Assembly: GCA_910576865.1 (NCBI GenBank)
Contig: CAJTKE010000001.1
Location: 1 to 64,000 of the forward strand
DNA from: an uncultured Oscillibacter sp.
GTDB taxonomy: Bacteria; Bacillota; Clostridia; Oscillospirales; Oscillospiraceae
Length of the DNA: 64,000 bases
Reading direction: 5' to 3'
The notes under the pieces were generated by a model. The model saw only the letters and a program-made list of their open reading frames with translations. It made no database searches and was not told where the DNA came from. Of the stretch, positions 32,514-40,995 are shown piece after piece (positions within the stretch are counted from its first letter, which is position 1; every line of letters starts with the position of its first letter). Position numbers and translations under genes: made by a program.

Positions 32514-32543
32514 AACGGCGAGCCACAGGCCCGCCGTTCTTTT
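32514..32543 (+). terminator. Terminator after gpr
   Basis: A 7-bp stem (32514-32520 with 32532-32538) followed by CTTTTTC on the plus strand and preceded by A's, so it may also serve the convergent DegV gene. Confidence 0.65.
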
Positions 32544-33383
32544 TCATTTTCTCAGGAGAATCAGGCCCAGAGTGCCCGGCCCGCAGTGGCAGAAGATGGT
32601 ACAGCCCGCCTTGGCCTCCAGAATCTCGCCGAAGCGGCCGTCCTCCAGCAGGATCGCCCGGGCGATGCCCGCCAGCTCGTCCCCCGGGCAGGTGTCCACC
32701 AGGAAGACCCGGCTGAAATCCAGGTCCGTCCGGTCCCGGAGGCGGTCCCGTATGTAGTCCGACACCACCTTGGCGATGTTCCCCCGGTACTTTTTGGTGA
32801 CGGACATCTTGCCGTCGATGACGTCCACGCAGGGGTGGAGCTTCAGCAGGTTCGCCCCCAGGGCGGTGACGGCGGAGCAGCGCCCGCCCTTTTTCATATA
32901 GTCCAGCCGGTCCAGGACAAAGCTGGTTTCCAGCCGGGGGACCATGCCGTCCAGCAGGTCCAGAATCTCCGTGACGGACTTCCCCGCCCGGGCGGCGTCC
33001 GCCGCCGCCAGGACCATCAGCCCGTGGCCCACGGTCAGGTTCCCGGAGTCCACCACGCAGACCTCCGGCACCTCCTCCGCCGCCAGCTTGGCGTTCTGGT
33101 GGCAGCAGGAGAAGCCGCTTCCGATGTTGATGTGAATGACCGCGTCATATTTTTCCGCCAGGGCCCGGAAGGCGTCCTCATAGTCCGCGACATTGACGGC
33201 GTTGGTCGTGGTGATCTCCCCTCCGGCGTCCACATGGGAGGCGATGTCCGCCGTCCGGATGTCCACGCCGTCGTGGTAGAGCTTCCCGGCCTTGACGACG
33301 CCCAGGGGGAAAACGGTGATATCATACTGCTCCAGCAGCGGCGCCGGCAGGTCGCAGGTGCTGTCGGTGGTGATCTTGATCAT
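32544..33383 (-). CDS. DegV-family fatty-acid-binding protein
   Basis: Predicted 279-residue DegV protein. Typical segments are ITTDSTCDLP at the N-terminus, ITTTNAVNVADYEDAFRALA, VIHINIGSGFS (ligand loop), VVDSGNLTVGHGLMVLAA and LDRLDYMKKGGRCSAVTALG. DegV/FakB proteins bind a fatty acid and present it to the kinase FakA for phosphorylation; no fakA gene is beside it. It is a single gene behind GGAAGGAG, convergent with gpr. Confidence 0.92.
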   Translation of the reverse strand: MIKITTDSTCDLPAPLLEQYDITVFPLGVVKAGKLYHDGVDIRTADIASHVDAGGEITTTNAVNVADYEDAFRALAEKYDAVIHINIGSGFSCCHQNAKLAAEEVPEVCVVDSGNLTVGHGLMVLAAADAARAGKSVTEILDLLDGMVPRLETSFVLDRLDYMKKGGRCSAVTALGANLLKLHPCVDVIDGKMSVTKKYRGNIAKVVSDYIRDRLRDRTDLDFSRVFLVDTCPGDELAGIARAILLEDGRFGEILEAKAGCTIFCHCGPGTLGLILLRK

Positions 33384-33592
33384 AGGGGGCTCCTTCCGTT
33401 TTCCGTCTCATATTTCCGCCTCCGCCGCAAGCTGCCACGGGGGAAGCGGAGCTATTGTATCACAGAAATCTTGAAAAATCCATAGGCGAAGAGGTAAAAT
33501 CGGTTCCGGGGCCGTTAAGAAAACGGGAAGCGCGGCGCCCTGCCGCGTCGGGTCCCGCTCTTTCCGGCGGAGCAGAAATTTTTTCCGATCCA

Positions 33593-33621
33593 TGAAATAC
33601 TTTTCCCTCCCCCGGCGTTTA
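33593..33621 (+). promoter_or_regulatory. ECF-type promoter P1 (first sigma gene)
   Basis: TGAAAT (33593-33598), exactly 17 bp, CGTTTA (33616-33621). The C/T-rich spacer CTTTTCCCTCCCCC is shared with P2. It is one of five copies before transcriptional units of this region. Confidence 0.8.
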
Positions 33622-33665
33622 CAAAGTGAATCGGCGCCAATTCCATACAAAGGAGGAGACCTTCC

Positions 33666-34199
33666 ATGCTTGCGATCTACCTCGCCATGCTGGAGACCGA
33701 GCAGGACCAGCGGCAGTTCACGCGGCTGTTCGAGGCTCACGAGAAAAAAATCCACGCGGTGGCCCTTCGCATTCTGGGGCACCCGGACCGGGCGGAGGAC
33801 GCCGCCCAGCAGACCTGGCTCCAGCTCATCAACCGCTGGGACCGGGTGTCCGCCCTGCCCTGGGAGGAGACGGAGGGCTATGTGGTCACCGTCGTCAAGA
33901 ACTGCGCCCTGGACATTCTCCGGGCGGAGGGGCGGACCGCCGCCTTCCCCGAGGACTGGGACCCGCCCGCCCAGGAGGAGCGCCAGGAGGAGTACAACTA
34001 CCTCGTGTCCCTGATCCGCTCCCTGCCGGGGAACTACCGGCGGATTCTGGAGCTCAAGTGCGTGGAGGAGCAGACCAACCGGGAGATCGCCCGGCGGCTG
34101 GGGATGAACGAGTCCACCGTGGCCGTCCGGGTGATGCGGGGCCGGGCCCTGCTGATGGAACGTCTGGAAAAGGAGGGGTATGCTTATGACGCGGTTTGA
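33666..34199 (+). CDS. ECF-type RNA polymerase sigma factor (module 1)
   Basis: Predicted 177-residue ECF sigma factor. Sigma region 2 is at ~15-75 (FTRLFEAHEKKIHAVALRIL, AEDAAQQTWLQL, then WDRV) and region 4 at ~120-170 (LPGNYRRILELKCVEEQTNR, EIARRLGMNESTVAVRVMRG). Good ribosome site AAAGGAGG. Its 3' end overlaps the anti-sigma gene by 14 bp, so the two are translated together. Promoter P1 fits autoregulation. It is close to the sigma factor at 39077 (same length; ETEGY and FPEDWDPPA shared). Confidence 0.93.
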   Translation: MLAIYLAMLETEQDQRQFTRLFEAHEKKIHAVALRILGHPDRAEDAAQQTWLQLINRWDRVSALPWEETEGYVVTVVKNCALDILRAEGRTAAFPEDWDPPAQEERQEEYNYLVSLIRSLPGNYRRILELKCVEEQTNREIARRLGMNESTVAVRVMRGRALLMERLEKEGYAYDAV

Positions 34200-35475
34200 C
34201 ATCCTTTTGCGCCGGGCGCTGATGGACGCCAATCTGGAGCAGTACGAGCGGGTTCTCCGGGATGCGGAGGCCGGGGAGCCGGACTTCTCCCCCCGCTACC
34301 TCCGGGAGCGGACGCGGGTCCTGGCGGACCCCCGGGGCTGGGCCCGGCGGCGGTCCGGGAGACGGCGGCCGGACTGGCGGATGATCGCCATCGCGGCGGC
34401 GCTGCTGCTGCTCTCCGCCTGCGGCTACGCCGTGGTGACCGGGCAGTTCGCCCAGTGGTTCCCCACCATCCGGATGGACACCAAGGCCCCGGAGGCCTCG
34501 GAGGAGATCGTGAGCCGCATGGGCACCGTCATCGGGGAGCCCCAGACCGTGGACGGCGCGACGGTGACATTGAACGCCGCCGTGTGGGACGGGCAGGAGC
34601 TGCGGCTGTCCCTGACGGCGGACATCCCGGACCTGCCGGAGGACTTCGACCTTGAAAGTCTCTACGACCTGGAGTGCCGCCTTGGGCTGGCGGAGGACCA
34701 GCGGGAGGCGTATCTGCGGAAGAAAATCGCCCGAATCCACGCCGACAGCCATATCGACTCCACGGAGGAAGAGCGGGAGGAGCTGGTCCGGGCCGATTTG
34801 GAGGACCCCTATGAGCCTTTCCGCACCTCGTTCTTCCGGGCGGCCCGCCAGGAGGACGGGACCCTCATCCTCCAAGGGATGACAGCCCTGTTCGACTACG
34901 TGGAGGACCCGGAGCTGACGCTGCACATCGAAAACCTCGCCACTTACAAGGTGGAGGAGGGGGACAACGACGATACTCCCCGTATCCACATCTCACAGAT
35001 TGACCCCGACGGAACCGTCACCACCGACCAGGAACTGAACGAACCGTTTCTCAAGGGCCCCTTTGACTTCACCTTCACCCTGGACAACAAACTCTCGCCC
35101 ATCAGCTACGCGGGAGACATCGACGCGACCTATGAGAACATCCCTCTGCGAGTCTCAAAGATCACCGTCATGGCCTTCCAGGTCTGCGCCGACGTGGACC
35201 TCCTGGCCCTGCTGGACCCCACGGGGGAGGACCCGGACAAGCTGCATATCAGCCTGGAGCAGAACCTGGCCATGAGCTTGAACGGGCTCTGGACGAAGGA
35301 CGGCGAATATGTGGAATGTATTGGCGGGACGGCGTTCTCTGTGGATGAGAACGGAAACGCCGATGGGGAGATGCGCGGCAATCCGGTCCACGTGATAGAC
35401 CCCGCCGCAGTGATAGCGGTGTGCATCGGCGGGAAGCGGGTGGAGCTGAGCGAGCTGACCCGCCTGGACGAGTGA
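34186..35475 (+). CDS. Membrane anti-sigma factor with large ectodomain (module 1)
   Basis: Predicted 429-residue single-pass protein. The cytosolic part (~1-65: MDANLEQYERVLRDAEAG, FSPRYLRERTRVLADPRGW) should bind the sigma factor; no Cys/His zinc motif is seen. A membrane segment lies at ~66-83, ending LLLLSACGYAVVTGQ. The ectodomain (~84-429) begins QFAQWFP and contains AAVWDG, ELTLHIENL, LKGPFDFTFTLD, LNGLWTKDGEYV and the end motif IGGKRVELSELTRLDE. The same ectodomain recurs in three other proteins nearby. The start at 34186 suits AAGGAGG; the ATG at 34180 is too close. The signal sensed is unknown. Confidence 0.85.
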   Translation: MTRFDILLRRALMDANLEQYERVLRDAEAGEPDFSPRYLRERTRVLADPRGWARRRSGRRRPDWRMIAIAAALLLLSACGYAVVTGQFAQWFPTIRMDTKAPEASEEIVSRMGTVIGEPQTVDGATVTLNAAVWDGQELRLSLTADIPDLPEDFDLESLYDLECRLGLAEDQREAYLRKKIARIHADSHIDSTEEEREELVRADLEDPYEPFRTSFFRAARQEDGTLILQGMTALFDYVEDPELTLHIENLATYKVEEGDNDDTPRIHISQIDPDGTVTTDQELNEPFLKGPFDFTFTLDNKLSPISYAGDIDATYENIPLRVSKITVMAFQVCADVDLLALLDPTGEDPDKLHISLEQNLAMSLNGLWTKDGEYVECIGGTAFSVDENGNADGEMRGNPVHVIDPAAVIAVCIGGKRVELSELTRLDE

Positions 35476-35504
35476 AAAAGTTTTTTCAAAATTTTTCAAT
35501 AGCG

Positions 35505-35557
35505 TGAAATACTTTTCCCTCCCCCTCCGTTTACCTGATACAACGGAGCGGGGAGGG
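35505..35557 (+). promoter_or_regulatory. ECF-type promoter P2 with embedded hairpin
   Basis: TGAAAT (35505-35510), 17 bp, CGTTTA (35528-35533). An inverted repeat (35517-35531 with 35542-35557) spans the -10 region, so read-through RNA from the anti-sigma gene could form a strong GC hairpin while RNA started at P2 would lack its left arm. Confidence 0.75.
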
Positions 35558-35595
35558 TTTTCCCTTCCCGCCGGAAAAGAAAGGAAGGTCACATC

Positions 35596-36726
35596 ATGAA
35601 AACTTGGAAGCGTATGATTTCGGGGCTGTTCGCCCTGGTCCTGCTGGCGTCCCTGGCGGGTTCCGCCCTGGCGGCGGAGGCGAAGACGGAGAAGGCCGCC
35701 GCGAAGCCCGCCGGGCAGTTCACCCAGTGGTTCCCCTGGCTGGGGACGGACCCCGCCGCGCCGGAGGCGTCGGAAGCCGTCCTGGCCAGAATGGGCACGG
35801 TCATCAACCAGACCAAGACCGCGGGCGGCGAGACGCTGACCCTGGGCGGCGCGGTGTGGGACGGCGGCGCGGCCTATCTGTCCTTCACGGCGAAGAGCGC
35901 CGCCTTCCCCAAGGAGCTCACGGGAAAGTCCTGGGTTTATGACGATGAATGCGCCGTCAAAATGCCGGAGAAACAGTTCGGGAACTATCTGCGGAAGTGG
36001 CTGGAGGGCAAGACCGGCGACGAGGAGCTCTCCAAGGAGGAGATGGAGCAAAGGTATCAGAACATGCTGAAGCAGGGGCAGGTCATGTTCCAGCCCACCG
36101 TCGCCCTGGACGGCCGGGAGGGGAACACCGTCACCTTCCACGTGCTGACTCTTGTGGAGGACGTTCTGGAAAAGCCGGAGCTGACGCTGCACCTTGAGAA
36201 TCTGACGCTGGTGGGGACGGAGGCGGGAACCGGCAAGCCGCAGCTGGACGGGAAGTCCGCCGGCACCGTGCTGAAGGGGCCCTTTGACTTCACCTTCACG
36301 CTGGAGCGCACGATTCCGCCGGTGAACTGCCGGGGAAGCGTGCCCGTCGCCTATGGCGAGGTCCCCCTGCTGGTCAAGAGCGTTTCCGCCTCCCCCCTCC
36401 AGATGGCGGTGACCTGCGGCATTGACGTCCAGGGCCCCGTGAACCTGGTGGACCAGAGAAACGAACCCGTCGAGGGCAAGATGAATATCGACCTGGACAA
36501 GGATTTGAAGCTGGCGCTGAACGGCCTGTGGACCAAGGACGGGAAGTATGTGGACTGCAAAGAGAGCATGGGCGTCACCGGCGTGTTGAGCCCGGCGGAC
36601 GAGGAAGGATTGAAGGTCAACTGGAGCCGGAAGTTCCCCTATCCCATCGACCCCGCCCAGGTATCGGCGGTGGACATCGGCGGCACCCGGGTGGAGCTGA
36701 GCCGGCTGGAGCGCCTGGACGGATAA
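35596..36726 (+). CDS. Secreted paralogue of the anti-sigma ectodomain (copy S1)
   Basis: Predicted 376-residue exported protein. The signal peptide (MKTWKRMISGLFALVLLASL, cleavage after ALA) is followed by an Ala/Lys linker and then the whole ectodomain of the anti-sigma factors: GQFTQWFP, AVWDGGAAYLSF, ELTLHLENL, LKGPFDFTFTLE, LNGLWTKDGKYVDC and the end IGGTRVELSRLERLDG. It has no sigma-binding or membrane part. It is transcribed from its own P2 promoter. A free ectodomain could compete for the ligand or partner of the anti-sigma factor, or be the structural product of the regulon; both ideas are inference. The domain family is not one I can name. Confidence 0.8.
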   Translation: MKTWKRMISGLFALVLLASLAGSALAAEAKTEKAAAKPAGQFTQWFPWLGTDPAAPEASEAVLARMGTVINQTKTAGGETLTLGGAVWDGGAAYLSFTAKSAAFPKELTGKSWVYDDECAVKMPEKQFGNYLRKWLEGKTGDEELSKEEMEQRYQNMLKQGQVMFQPTVALDGREGNTVTFHVLTLVEDVLEKPELTLHLENLTLVGTEAGTGKPQLDGKSAGTVLKGPFDFTFTLERTIPPVNCRGSVPVAYGEVPLLVKSVSASPLQMAVTCGIDVQGPVNLVDQRNEPVEGKMNIDLDKDLKLALNGLWTKDGKYVDCKESMGVTGVLSPADEEGLKVNWSRKFPYPIDPAQVSAVDIGGTRVELSRLERLDG

Positions 36727-36754
36727 AAATTTCCCTGAAAATTTTTCAGATTGG

Positions 36755-36783
36755 TGTAACAAAACGCCCTCCCCCTCCGTTAA
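36755..36783 (+). promoter_or_regulatory. ECF-type promoter P3
   Basis: TGTAAC (36755-36760), 17 bp, CGTTAA (36778-36783). As at P2, a GC-rich inverted repeat (CGCCCTCCCCC ... GGGGAGGGCG) surrounds the -10 region. Downstream DNA up to the ATG is nearly the same as at P2, which points to duplication. Confidence 0.7.
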
Positions 36784-36844
36784 ACAAGTAGAACGGGGCG
36801 GGGAGGGCGCTTCCTTCCCGCCGGAAAAGAAAGGAAGGACACAT

Positions 36845-38038
36845 ATGAAAACCTGGAAGCATGTCATTTCGGGCCTGCTGGCCCTGGCCCTGCTGGCGTC
36901 GCTGAGCTGCGCCGCCCTGGCGGCGGAGCCCAAGGCGGAAAAGGCCGCGAAGCCCACGGGGCAGTTTTCCCAGTGGTTCCCCCGGCTGGAACAGGACCCC
37001 GCCGCGCCGGAGGCCGTGGAGGCCGTCCTGGCCAGAATGGGCACCGCCGTCAAGCAGAGCAGGACCGTGGGCGGCGTGACGGCCACCCTGAACGGCGCGG
37101 TCTGGGACGGGGACACCCTGCGGATGTCCCTGGCGGTGAAGGCCCCCAACATCCCCAAAGAGGTCGCCGGGAAAACCAACCTCTATACGGAGGAGTGCTC
37201 CATCGCCCTGCCGGAGGAGGACTGGAAGACCTACGTGCGGAAGGATGAGGAGCGCCACTGCGAAGAGCTTGCCGAACAGGAAGGACGTCCCGAGGAGGAC
37301 TGCAAAGAGGGGCTGGAGCAGTCGGTCCAGCGGTTCCTGGACATGGGCCAGACCGACTATTGGAATCATGTCAACATATTGAACTTCCCCCTGGTCAGCC
37401 GGGAGAAGGACACCCTTCTCTTCGAGGTCTGGCTGTCCTTCAAGGATTATCTGAAGCAGCCGGAGGTCACCCTGCACCTGGAGAACATCGCCACCTACGA
37501 GGACGGCAAGGGCGACCGGGTGACGTGGCAGGACGGCAAACGCACCGGCCCCGGACCGAAGGACACGATTTTGAAGGGGCCCATGGACTTCACCTTCCAG
37601 CTGGAGAACGTCCTCCCGGCGGCGGAGTACACGGGGGACGTGAGGGTCACGGCGGACAAGGTTCCCTTCCGGTTCACGGGCTTTGAAATCGGGCCCTTTG
37701 AGGTGAACGTGGACTATGAGACTCTGGCCCCGGTGAACTCCATCCGCGTTACGAAGCCCGGCGAGGCGGAACCCGCTCCCGACCCGGACAAGCTGGACCA
37801 TCAGGCCGTGAGCAAGGCGCTGCACAAGGTCATCCAGGGTCTGTGGACCAAGGACGGCAAGTTTGTGGACCTCTCCCAGCGGGGCGGCGGGAGCAGCATG
37901 GTCACCTCGCCGGACGGAACCTGCGACGGCGACGTGGGCGTCACCTATGCCTTCCCCATCGACCCCGCCGCGGTGACGGCGGTGAAGCTGGGCGGGACCC
38001 GGGTGGAGCTGGCCAAGCTGACGGCGGCGCGGAAGTAA
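36845..38038 (+). CDS. Secreted paralogue of the anti-sigma ectodomain (copy S2)
   Basis: Predicted 397-residue exported protein, clearly a duplicate of S1. The signal peptide MKTWKHVISGLLALALLASL is nearly the same, followed by GQFSQWFP, NGAVWDGDTLRMSLAV, EVTLHLENIATYE, LKGPMDFTFQLE, QGLWTKDGKFVDL and the end motif LGGTRVELAKLTAARK. It is free of membrane segments after the signal peptide. It is transcribed from P3, and the stalk-like gene at 38054 follows after 15 bp, so those two form an operon. Its role is inferred to match S1. Confidence 0.8.
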   Translation: MKTWKHVISGLLALALLASLSCAALAAEPKAEKAAKPTGQFSQWFPRLEQDPAAPEAVEAVLARMGTAVKQSRTVGGVTATLNGAVWDGDTLRMSLAVKAPNIPKEVAGKTNLYTEECSIALPEEDWKTYVRKDEERHCEELAEQEGRPEEDCKEGLEQSVQRFLDMGQTDYWNHVNILNFPLVSREKDTLLFEVWLSFKDYLKQPEVTLHLENIATYEDGKGDRVTWQDGKRTGPGPKDTILKGPMDFTFQLENVLPAAEYTGDVRVTADKVPFRFTGFEIGPFEVNVDYETLAPVNSIRVTKPGEAEPAPDPDKLDHQAVSKALHKVIQGLWTKDGKFVDLSQRGGGSSMVTSPDGTCDGDVGVTYAFPIDPAAVTAVKLGGTRVELAKLTAARK

Positions 38039-38053
38039 GAAAGGAGCGCTCTG

Positions 38054-38818
38054 ATGAAGCACCTGAACGCCTTTTTCTCCGGGGCCCTGGCCATGGCCCT
38101 GGTGTTCGCCCTGACGGGGGGCGCCCTGGCGGCGGCGGGGAAGCTGGAAATCGGGACCGGCGGCGTGGTGGTCATGGACAGGGTGATGCTGGCCCCCGGC
38201 CAGGAGTACAAGGCGGAGGCCGAGGGCATCCCCGGCTATGTGGTCTACCAGGGCCCGTCGGGCAAGTCCTACAACTACGTGCCGGTGGAGATGGTGGCGG
38301 ACTACCTGGACATCCCCTCCGGCTGGAGCGAGACGAGGAACAGCGTGGTCCTGGGCCCCACGTCGGAGGGCCTCCGGTACCAGGTTCTCACCGACGCGGA
38401 CAAATCCATCACCGACGCTCCGGTCCTGGGCATGAAGGCGGGGCCCTTCACGGAGATCGACCCCAGGACGGTGGACACCTCGGCGGGGCCCGCGTGGATT
38501 TTTGAGGACGAAACCGTGGTGGAGTCTTGGACGGGCTTTGGCACCGGGCGGCGCATGAGCACCATCGGCGGGAGGCGCCTGCTCCTGACCGTCACCAACA
38601 ACGGGGACGTCCCGGTGATCTGCGAGGCGGGCCGGGCCTATATGATCAACGGCTATGAGGGGCTGAGCAGGGTGAAAATCCAGCCGGGGCAGACCCTGAT
38701 CCGGGCCTTTGAAATCGACGAGGATGCGGACCGGATCCACAACGAGTTTGTGGCCGGGGTCACGCCGGAGACCACACAGCGGATCAACGTGACGGTCTCG
38801 CTGGCGCGGTATCAATAA
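38054..38818 (+). CDS. Secreted protein with copper-amine-oxidase-like stalk segment
   Basis: Predicted 254-residue exported protein: signal peptide (MKHLNAFFSGALAMALVFAL, ALAAAG site), then a short segment KSYNYVPVEMVADYLDIPSG to VVLG like the copper amine oxidase N-terminal-type stalk domain of Firmicute surface proteins. The C-terminal half is beta-rich (RRLLLTVTNNGDVPVICEAG). It is 15 bp after S2. The shared signal peptide style and stalk segment link it to the two secreted proteins of module 2. I do not know its function. Confidence 0.7.
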   Translation: MKHLNAFFSGALAMALVFALTGGALAAAGKLEIGTGGVVVMDRVMLAPGQEYKAEAEGIPGYVVYQGPSGKSYNYVPVEMVADYLDIPSGWSETRNSVVLGPTSEGLRYQVLTDADKSITDAPVLGMKAGPFTEIDPRTVDTSAGPAWIFEDETVVESWTGFGTGRRMSTIGGRRLLLTVTNNGDVPVICEAGRAYMINGYEGLSRVKIQPGQTLIRAFEIDEDADRIHNEFVAGVTPETTQRINVTVSLARYQ

Positions 38819-38830
38819 GCCCTCGGGGGC

Positions 38831-38866
38831 AAAGCCAGGGCGGCCGGTCGGCCGCCCTGGCTTTTG
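38831..38866 (+). terminator. Terminator of module 1
   Basis: A perfect 12-bp stem (38834-38845 with 38850-38861, GGTC loop) followed by TTTTGTC. Confidence 0.85.
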
Positions 38867-39002
38867 TCAGGCATTCTCCAGATGGTTTTTCAGCATCCGC
38901 GCCGCCTGGGCCCGGGTCACGATACCCTTGGCCTGCTTTTCCGGTTGCGTTTTTCCTTCCAATGTGCTTTATTGATAGGGTAAAAAATTTTTTCATCCCA
39001 CG

Positions 39003-39031
39003 TGGGATACTTTCCCCTCCCCCGCCGTTTA
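39003..39031 (+). promoter_or_regulatory. ECF-type promoter P4 (second sigma gene)
   Basis: TGGGAT (39003-39008), 17 bp, CGTTTA (39026-39031), with the same C-rich spacer as P1. The -35 differs from P1 and P2 (GGG for GAA) and matches P5, which may separate the two sigma factors' regulons. Confidence 0.75.
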
Positions 39032-39076
39032 CTCAGTGGAACACCGCCAAACCAAAGACAAAGGATGTGACCGCTC

Positions 39077-39610
39077 ATGCTCACCATGTTCCTCGCCATG
39101 CTGGAGACCGAGGAGGACCAGCGGAGGTTCACCAAACTCTACGAGGCCTATGAGAAAAAGGTCTACGCCGTGGCCCTGCGGGTCCTGGGGGACCCCACCC
39201 GGGCGGAGGACGCCGCCCAGCAGACCTGGTTCCAGCTGCTGAAAAACTGGGAACGGGTCTCCACCCTCCCCTGGGAGGAGACGGAGGGCTACACCGTCAC
39301 CACGGCCAAGAACGCCGCCCTGGACCAGCTCCGGGCGGAGAAGCGCACCACCGCCTTCCCGGAGGACTGGGACCCCCCGGCCCCGGAGGCCCACCAGGAC
39401 GAATACGACTATCTGGTCTCCCTCATCCGCTGCCTGCCGGAGAACTACCGCCGGATTCTGGAGCTCAAGTGCGTGGAGGAGCAGACCAACCAGGAGATCG
39501 CCCGGCGCTTGAAGATCAACGAGTCCACCGTGTCCAGCCGGGTGATGCGGGGCCGGGCCATGCTCCGGGAGCAGCTGGAGAAGGAGGGATACCACTATGC
39601 GGCAGTTTGA
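39077..39610 (+). CDS. ECF-type RNA polymerase sigma factor (module 2)
   Basis: Predicted 177-residue ECF sigma factor, a close paralogue of the one at 33666. Region 2 is at ~15-75 (FTKLYEAYEKKVYAVALRVL, AEDAAQQTWFQLL) and region 4 at ~120-170 (LPENYRRILELKCVEEQTNQ, EIARRLKINESTVSSRVMRG). The recognition helix differs from module 1 (INESTVSSR against MNESTVAVR). AAAGGA precedes the ATG; a second ATG at 39086 is possible. It overlaps the anti-sigma gene by 14 bp, as in module 1. Confidence 0.93.
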   Translation: MLTMFLAMLETEEDQRRFTKLYEAYEKKVYAVALRVLGDPTRAEDAAQQTWFQLLKNWERVSTLPWEETEGYTVTTAKNAALDQLRAEKRTTAFPEDWDPPAPEAHQDEYDYLVSLIRCLPENYRRILELKCVEEQTNQEIARRLKINESTVSSRVMRGRAMLREQLEKEGYHYAAV

Positions 39611-40874
39611 GGATGCCCTGCGCCTGGGGCTGATGGACGCCAATCTGGCCCAATATCAGCTGGTCCTCCAGGACGCGGACGAAAAGGAAGTGAACTTCTC
39701 CCCCGGCTACCTCCGGGAGCGGATGCGCCTCCTGGCGGACCCCTGGGGCTGGATGCGGCGGCGGGAGGCCCTGAGGCCCCGCGGGAGAGGGCGGCTGAAC
39801 TGGAAGGTCGTCGCCCTCATCGCGGCGATGCTGCTGCTCTCCGCCTGCGCCTACGTCCTGGTCACCGGGCAGTTCACCCAGTGGTTCCCCAGCCGGGGGG
39901 TGGACCCCCAGTCGCCGGAGACCTCGGAGGAGGTCCTGGCCCGCACGGGCACGCTGATCGAGGAGACCCGGACCGAGGGGGAGGCGTTCATCACCCTGAA
40001 CGCCGCCGTGTGGGACGGGGAGTCCCTGCTCCTCTCCATCGTGATGAAGTGCCCGGACATCCCCGAGGAGTTCACCCCCGGGCCCTCCGGCCCCTATGGA
40101 AAGGGGCTCCACACGGCGGAGTGCTATCTGACCCTGCGGGAGGACCAGTGGTACGAATATGAGCGGGAGATGCTGTCCGATATGAACTGGTTCGCCCGGG
40201 AGGCGGAGATCCGGAAAAGGGCGGAACAGGGCTACAAGCGGAATTACGGCCTGAACTTCCAGCTGATCGGACGGGAGGAGGACGTCCTCACCTTCGAGGT
40301 CTGGGCGACCCTGCACGACTACGTGGAGCAGCCGGAGATGACCCTCCACATGGAAAAGCTCTCCTTCTTCGGGGACGACAAGTTCCACATCGACGGCCCC
40401 TTCGACTTCACCTTCACCCTGGAGAAGGTCTTCCCGGACATCCGTTACCAGGGCGGCGTGGTGGAGACGACCCTGGGCAAACCGCCCCTGCGGGAGGTCC
40501 CCCTGCGCTTCACGGAGTTCCAGGTTTCCACCAGTGAGCTGCTGGCCACCGGCAAGGTTCCGGCCCCGATGACTTTGCACGGGGAATTTCCCTCATGGGC
40601 CGGGATTGACATTGACGAGGTCGAGGATCCGCTGGACATCGTGGATTTGAATTATGCCCTCTGGGAGGGCCCCTTGGGCGTCTGGACGGAGGACGGGGAC
40701 TATATAGACCTCACGAACGCGGGGCCCGGCATAAGCGGCGGCTACTCCGGGAACACCCTCGATATCACCTTGTCCTTCTACTTCCCCTATCCCGTCGACC
40801 CCTCCACGGTGACGGCTCTGAAGGTCGGCGACGTCCGGGTGGAGTTCAGCGAATGGGAGCGCCTGGACGAGTAA
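39597..40874 (+). CDS. Membrane anti-sigma factor with large ectodomain (module 2)
   Basis: Predicted 425-residue single-pass protein, paralogue of the module 1 anti-sigma. The cytosolic part shares MDANLAQYQLVLQDADEKE and FSPGYLRERMRLLADPWGW. The membrane segment is at ~70-88 (LLLSACAYVLVTGQ). The ectodomain starts QFTQWFP and has AAVWDGESLLLSI, EMTLHMEKL, GPFDFTFTLEKVF, PLGVWTEDGDYIDL and the end VGDVRVEFSEWERLDE. The ectodomain is more diverged from S1/S2 than the module 1 anti-sigma is. Good ribosome site AAGGAGGG. Confidence 0.85.
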   Translation: MRQFEDALRLGLMDANLAQYQLVLQDADEKEVNFSPGYLRERMRLLADPWGWMRRREALRPRGRGRLNWKVVALIAAMLLLSACAYVLVTGQFTQWFPSRGVDPQSPETSEEVLARTGTLIEETRTEGEAFITLNAAVWDGESLLLSIVMKCPDIPEEFTPGPSGPYGKGLHTAECYLTLREDQWYEYEREMLSDMNWFAREAEIRKRAEQGYKRNYGLNFQLIGREEDVLTFEVWATLHDYVEQPEMTLHMEKLSFFGDDKFHIDGPFDFTFTLEKVFPDIRYQGGVVETTLGKPPLREVPLRFTEFQVSTSELLATGKVPAPMTLHGEFPSWAGIDIDEVEDPLDIVDLNYALWEGPLGVWTEDGDYIDLTNAGPGISGGYSGNTLDITLSFYFPYPVDPSTVTALKVGDVRVEFSEWERLDE

Positions 40875-40903
40875 AAATATTTTTTCAAATTTTTTCAAAT
40901 TCG

Positions 40904-40932
40904 TGGGATGCAGCGCCCTCCTCCTCCGTTTA
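40904..40932 (+). promoter_or_regulatory. ECF-type promoter P5
   Basis: TGGGAT (40904-40909), 17 bp, CGTTTA (40927-40932). A GC-rich inverted repeat surrounds the -10 region as at P2 and P3. Confidence 0.72.
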
Positions 40933-40995
40933 CCTGGTAGAACGGGGCGGGGAGGGCTTCCCCTGCCCCGCCAAAAAAGAAAGGAAGGTATCCTC

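Noticed and set aside
33408..34232. Minus-strand open frame opposite the first sigma factor
   Set aside because: It is antisense to a clear ECF sigma gene and has low-complexity His/Leu/Pro-rich translation typical of antisense shadows.
35155..38815. Two long minus-strand frames (over 670 codons each) opposite the secreted ectodomain genes
   Set aside because: The plus strand has signal peptides, ribosome sites and conserved paralogous motifs; the minus frames have no start signals and reflect GC-rich codon bias.
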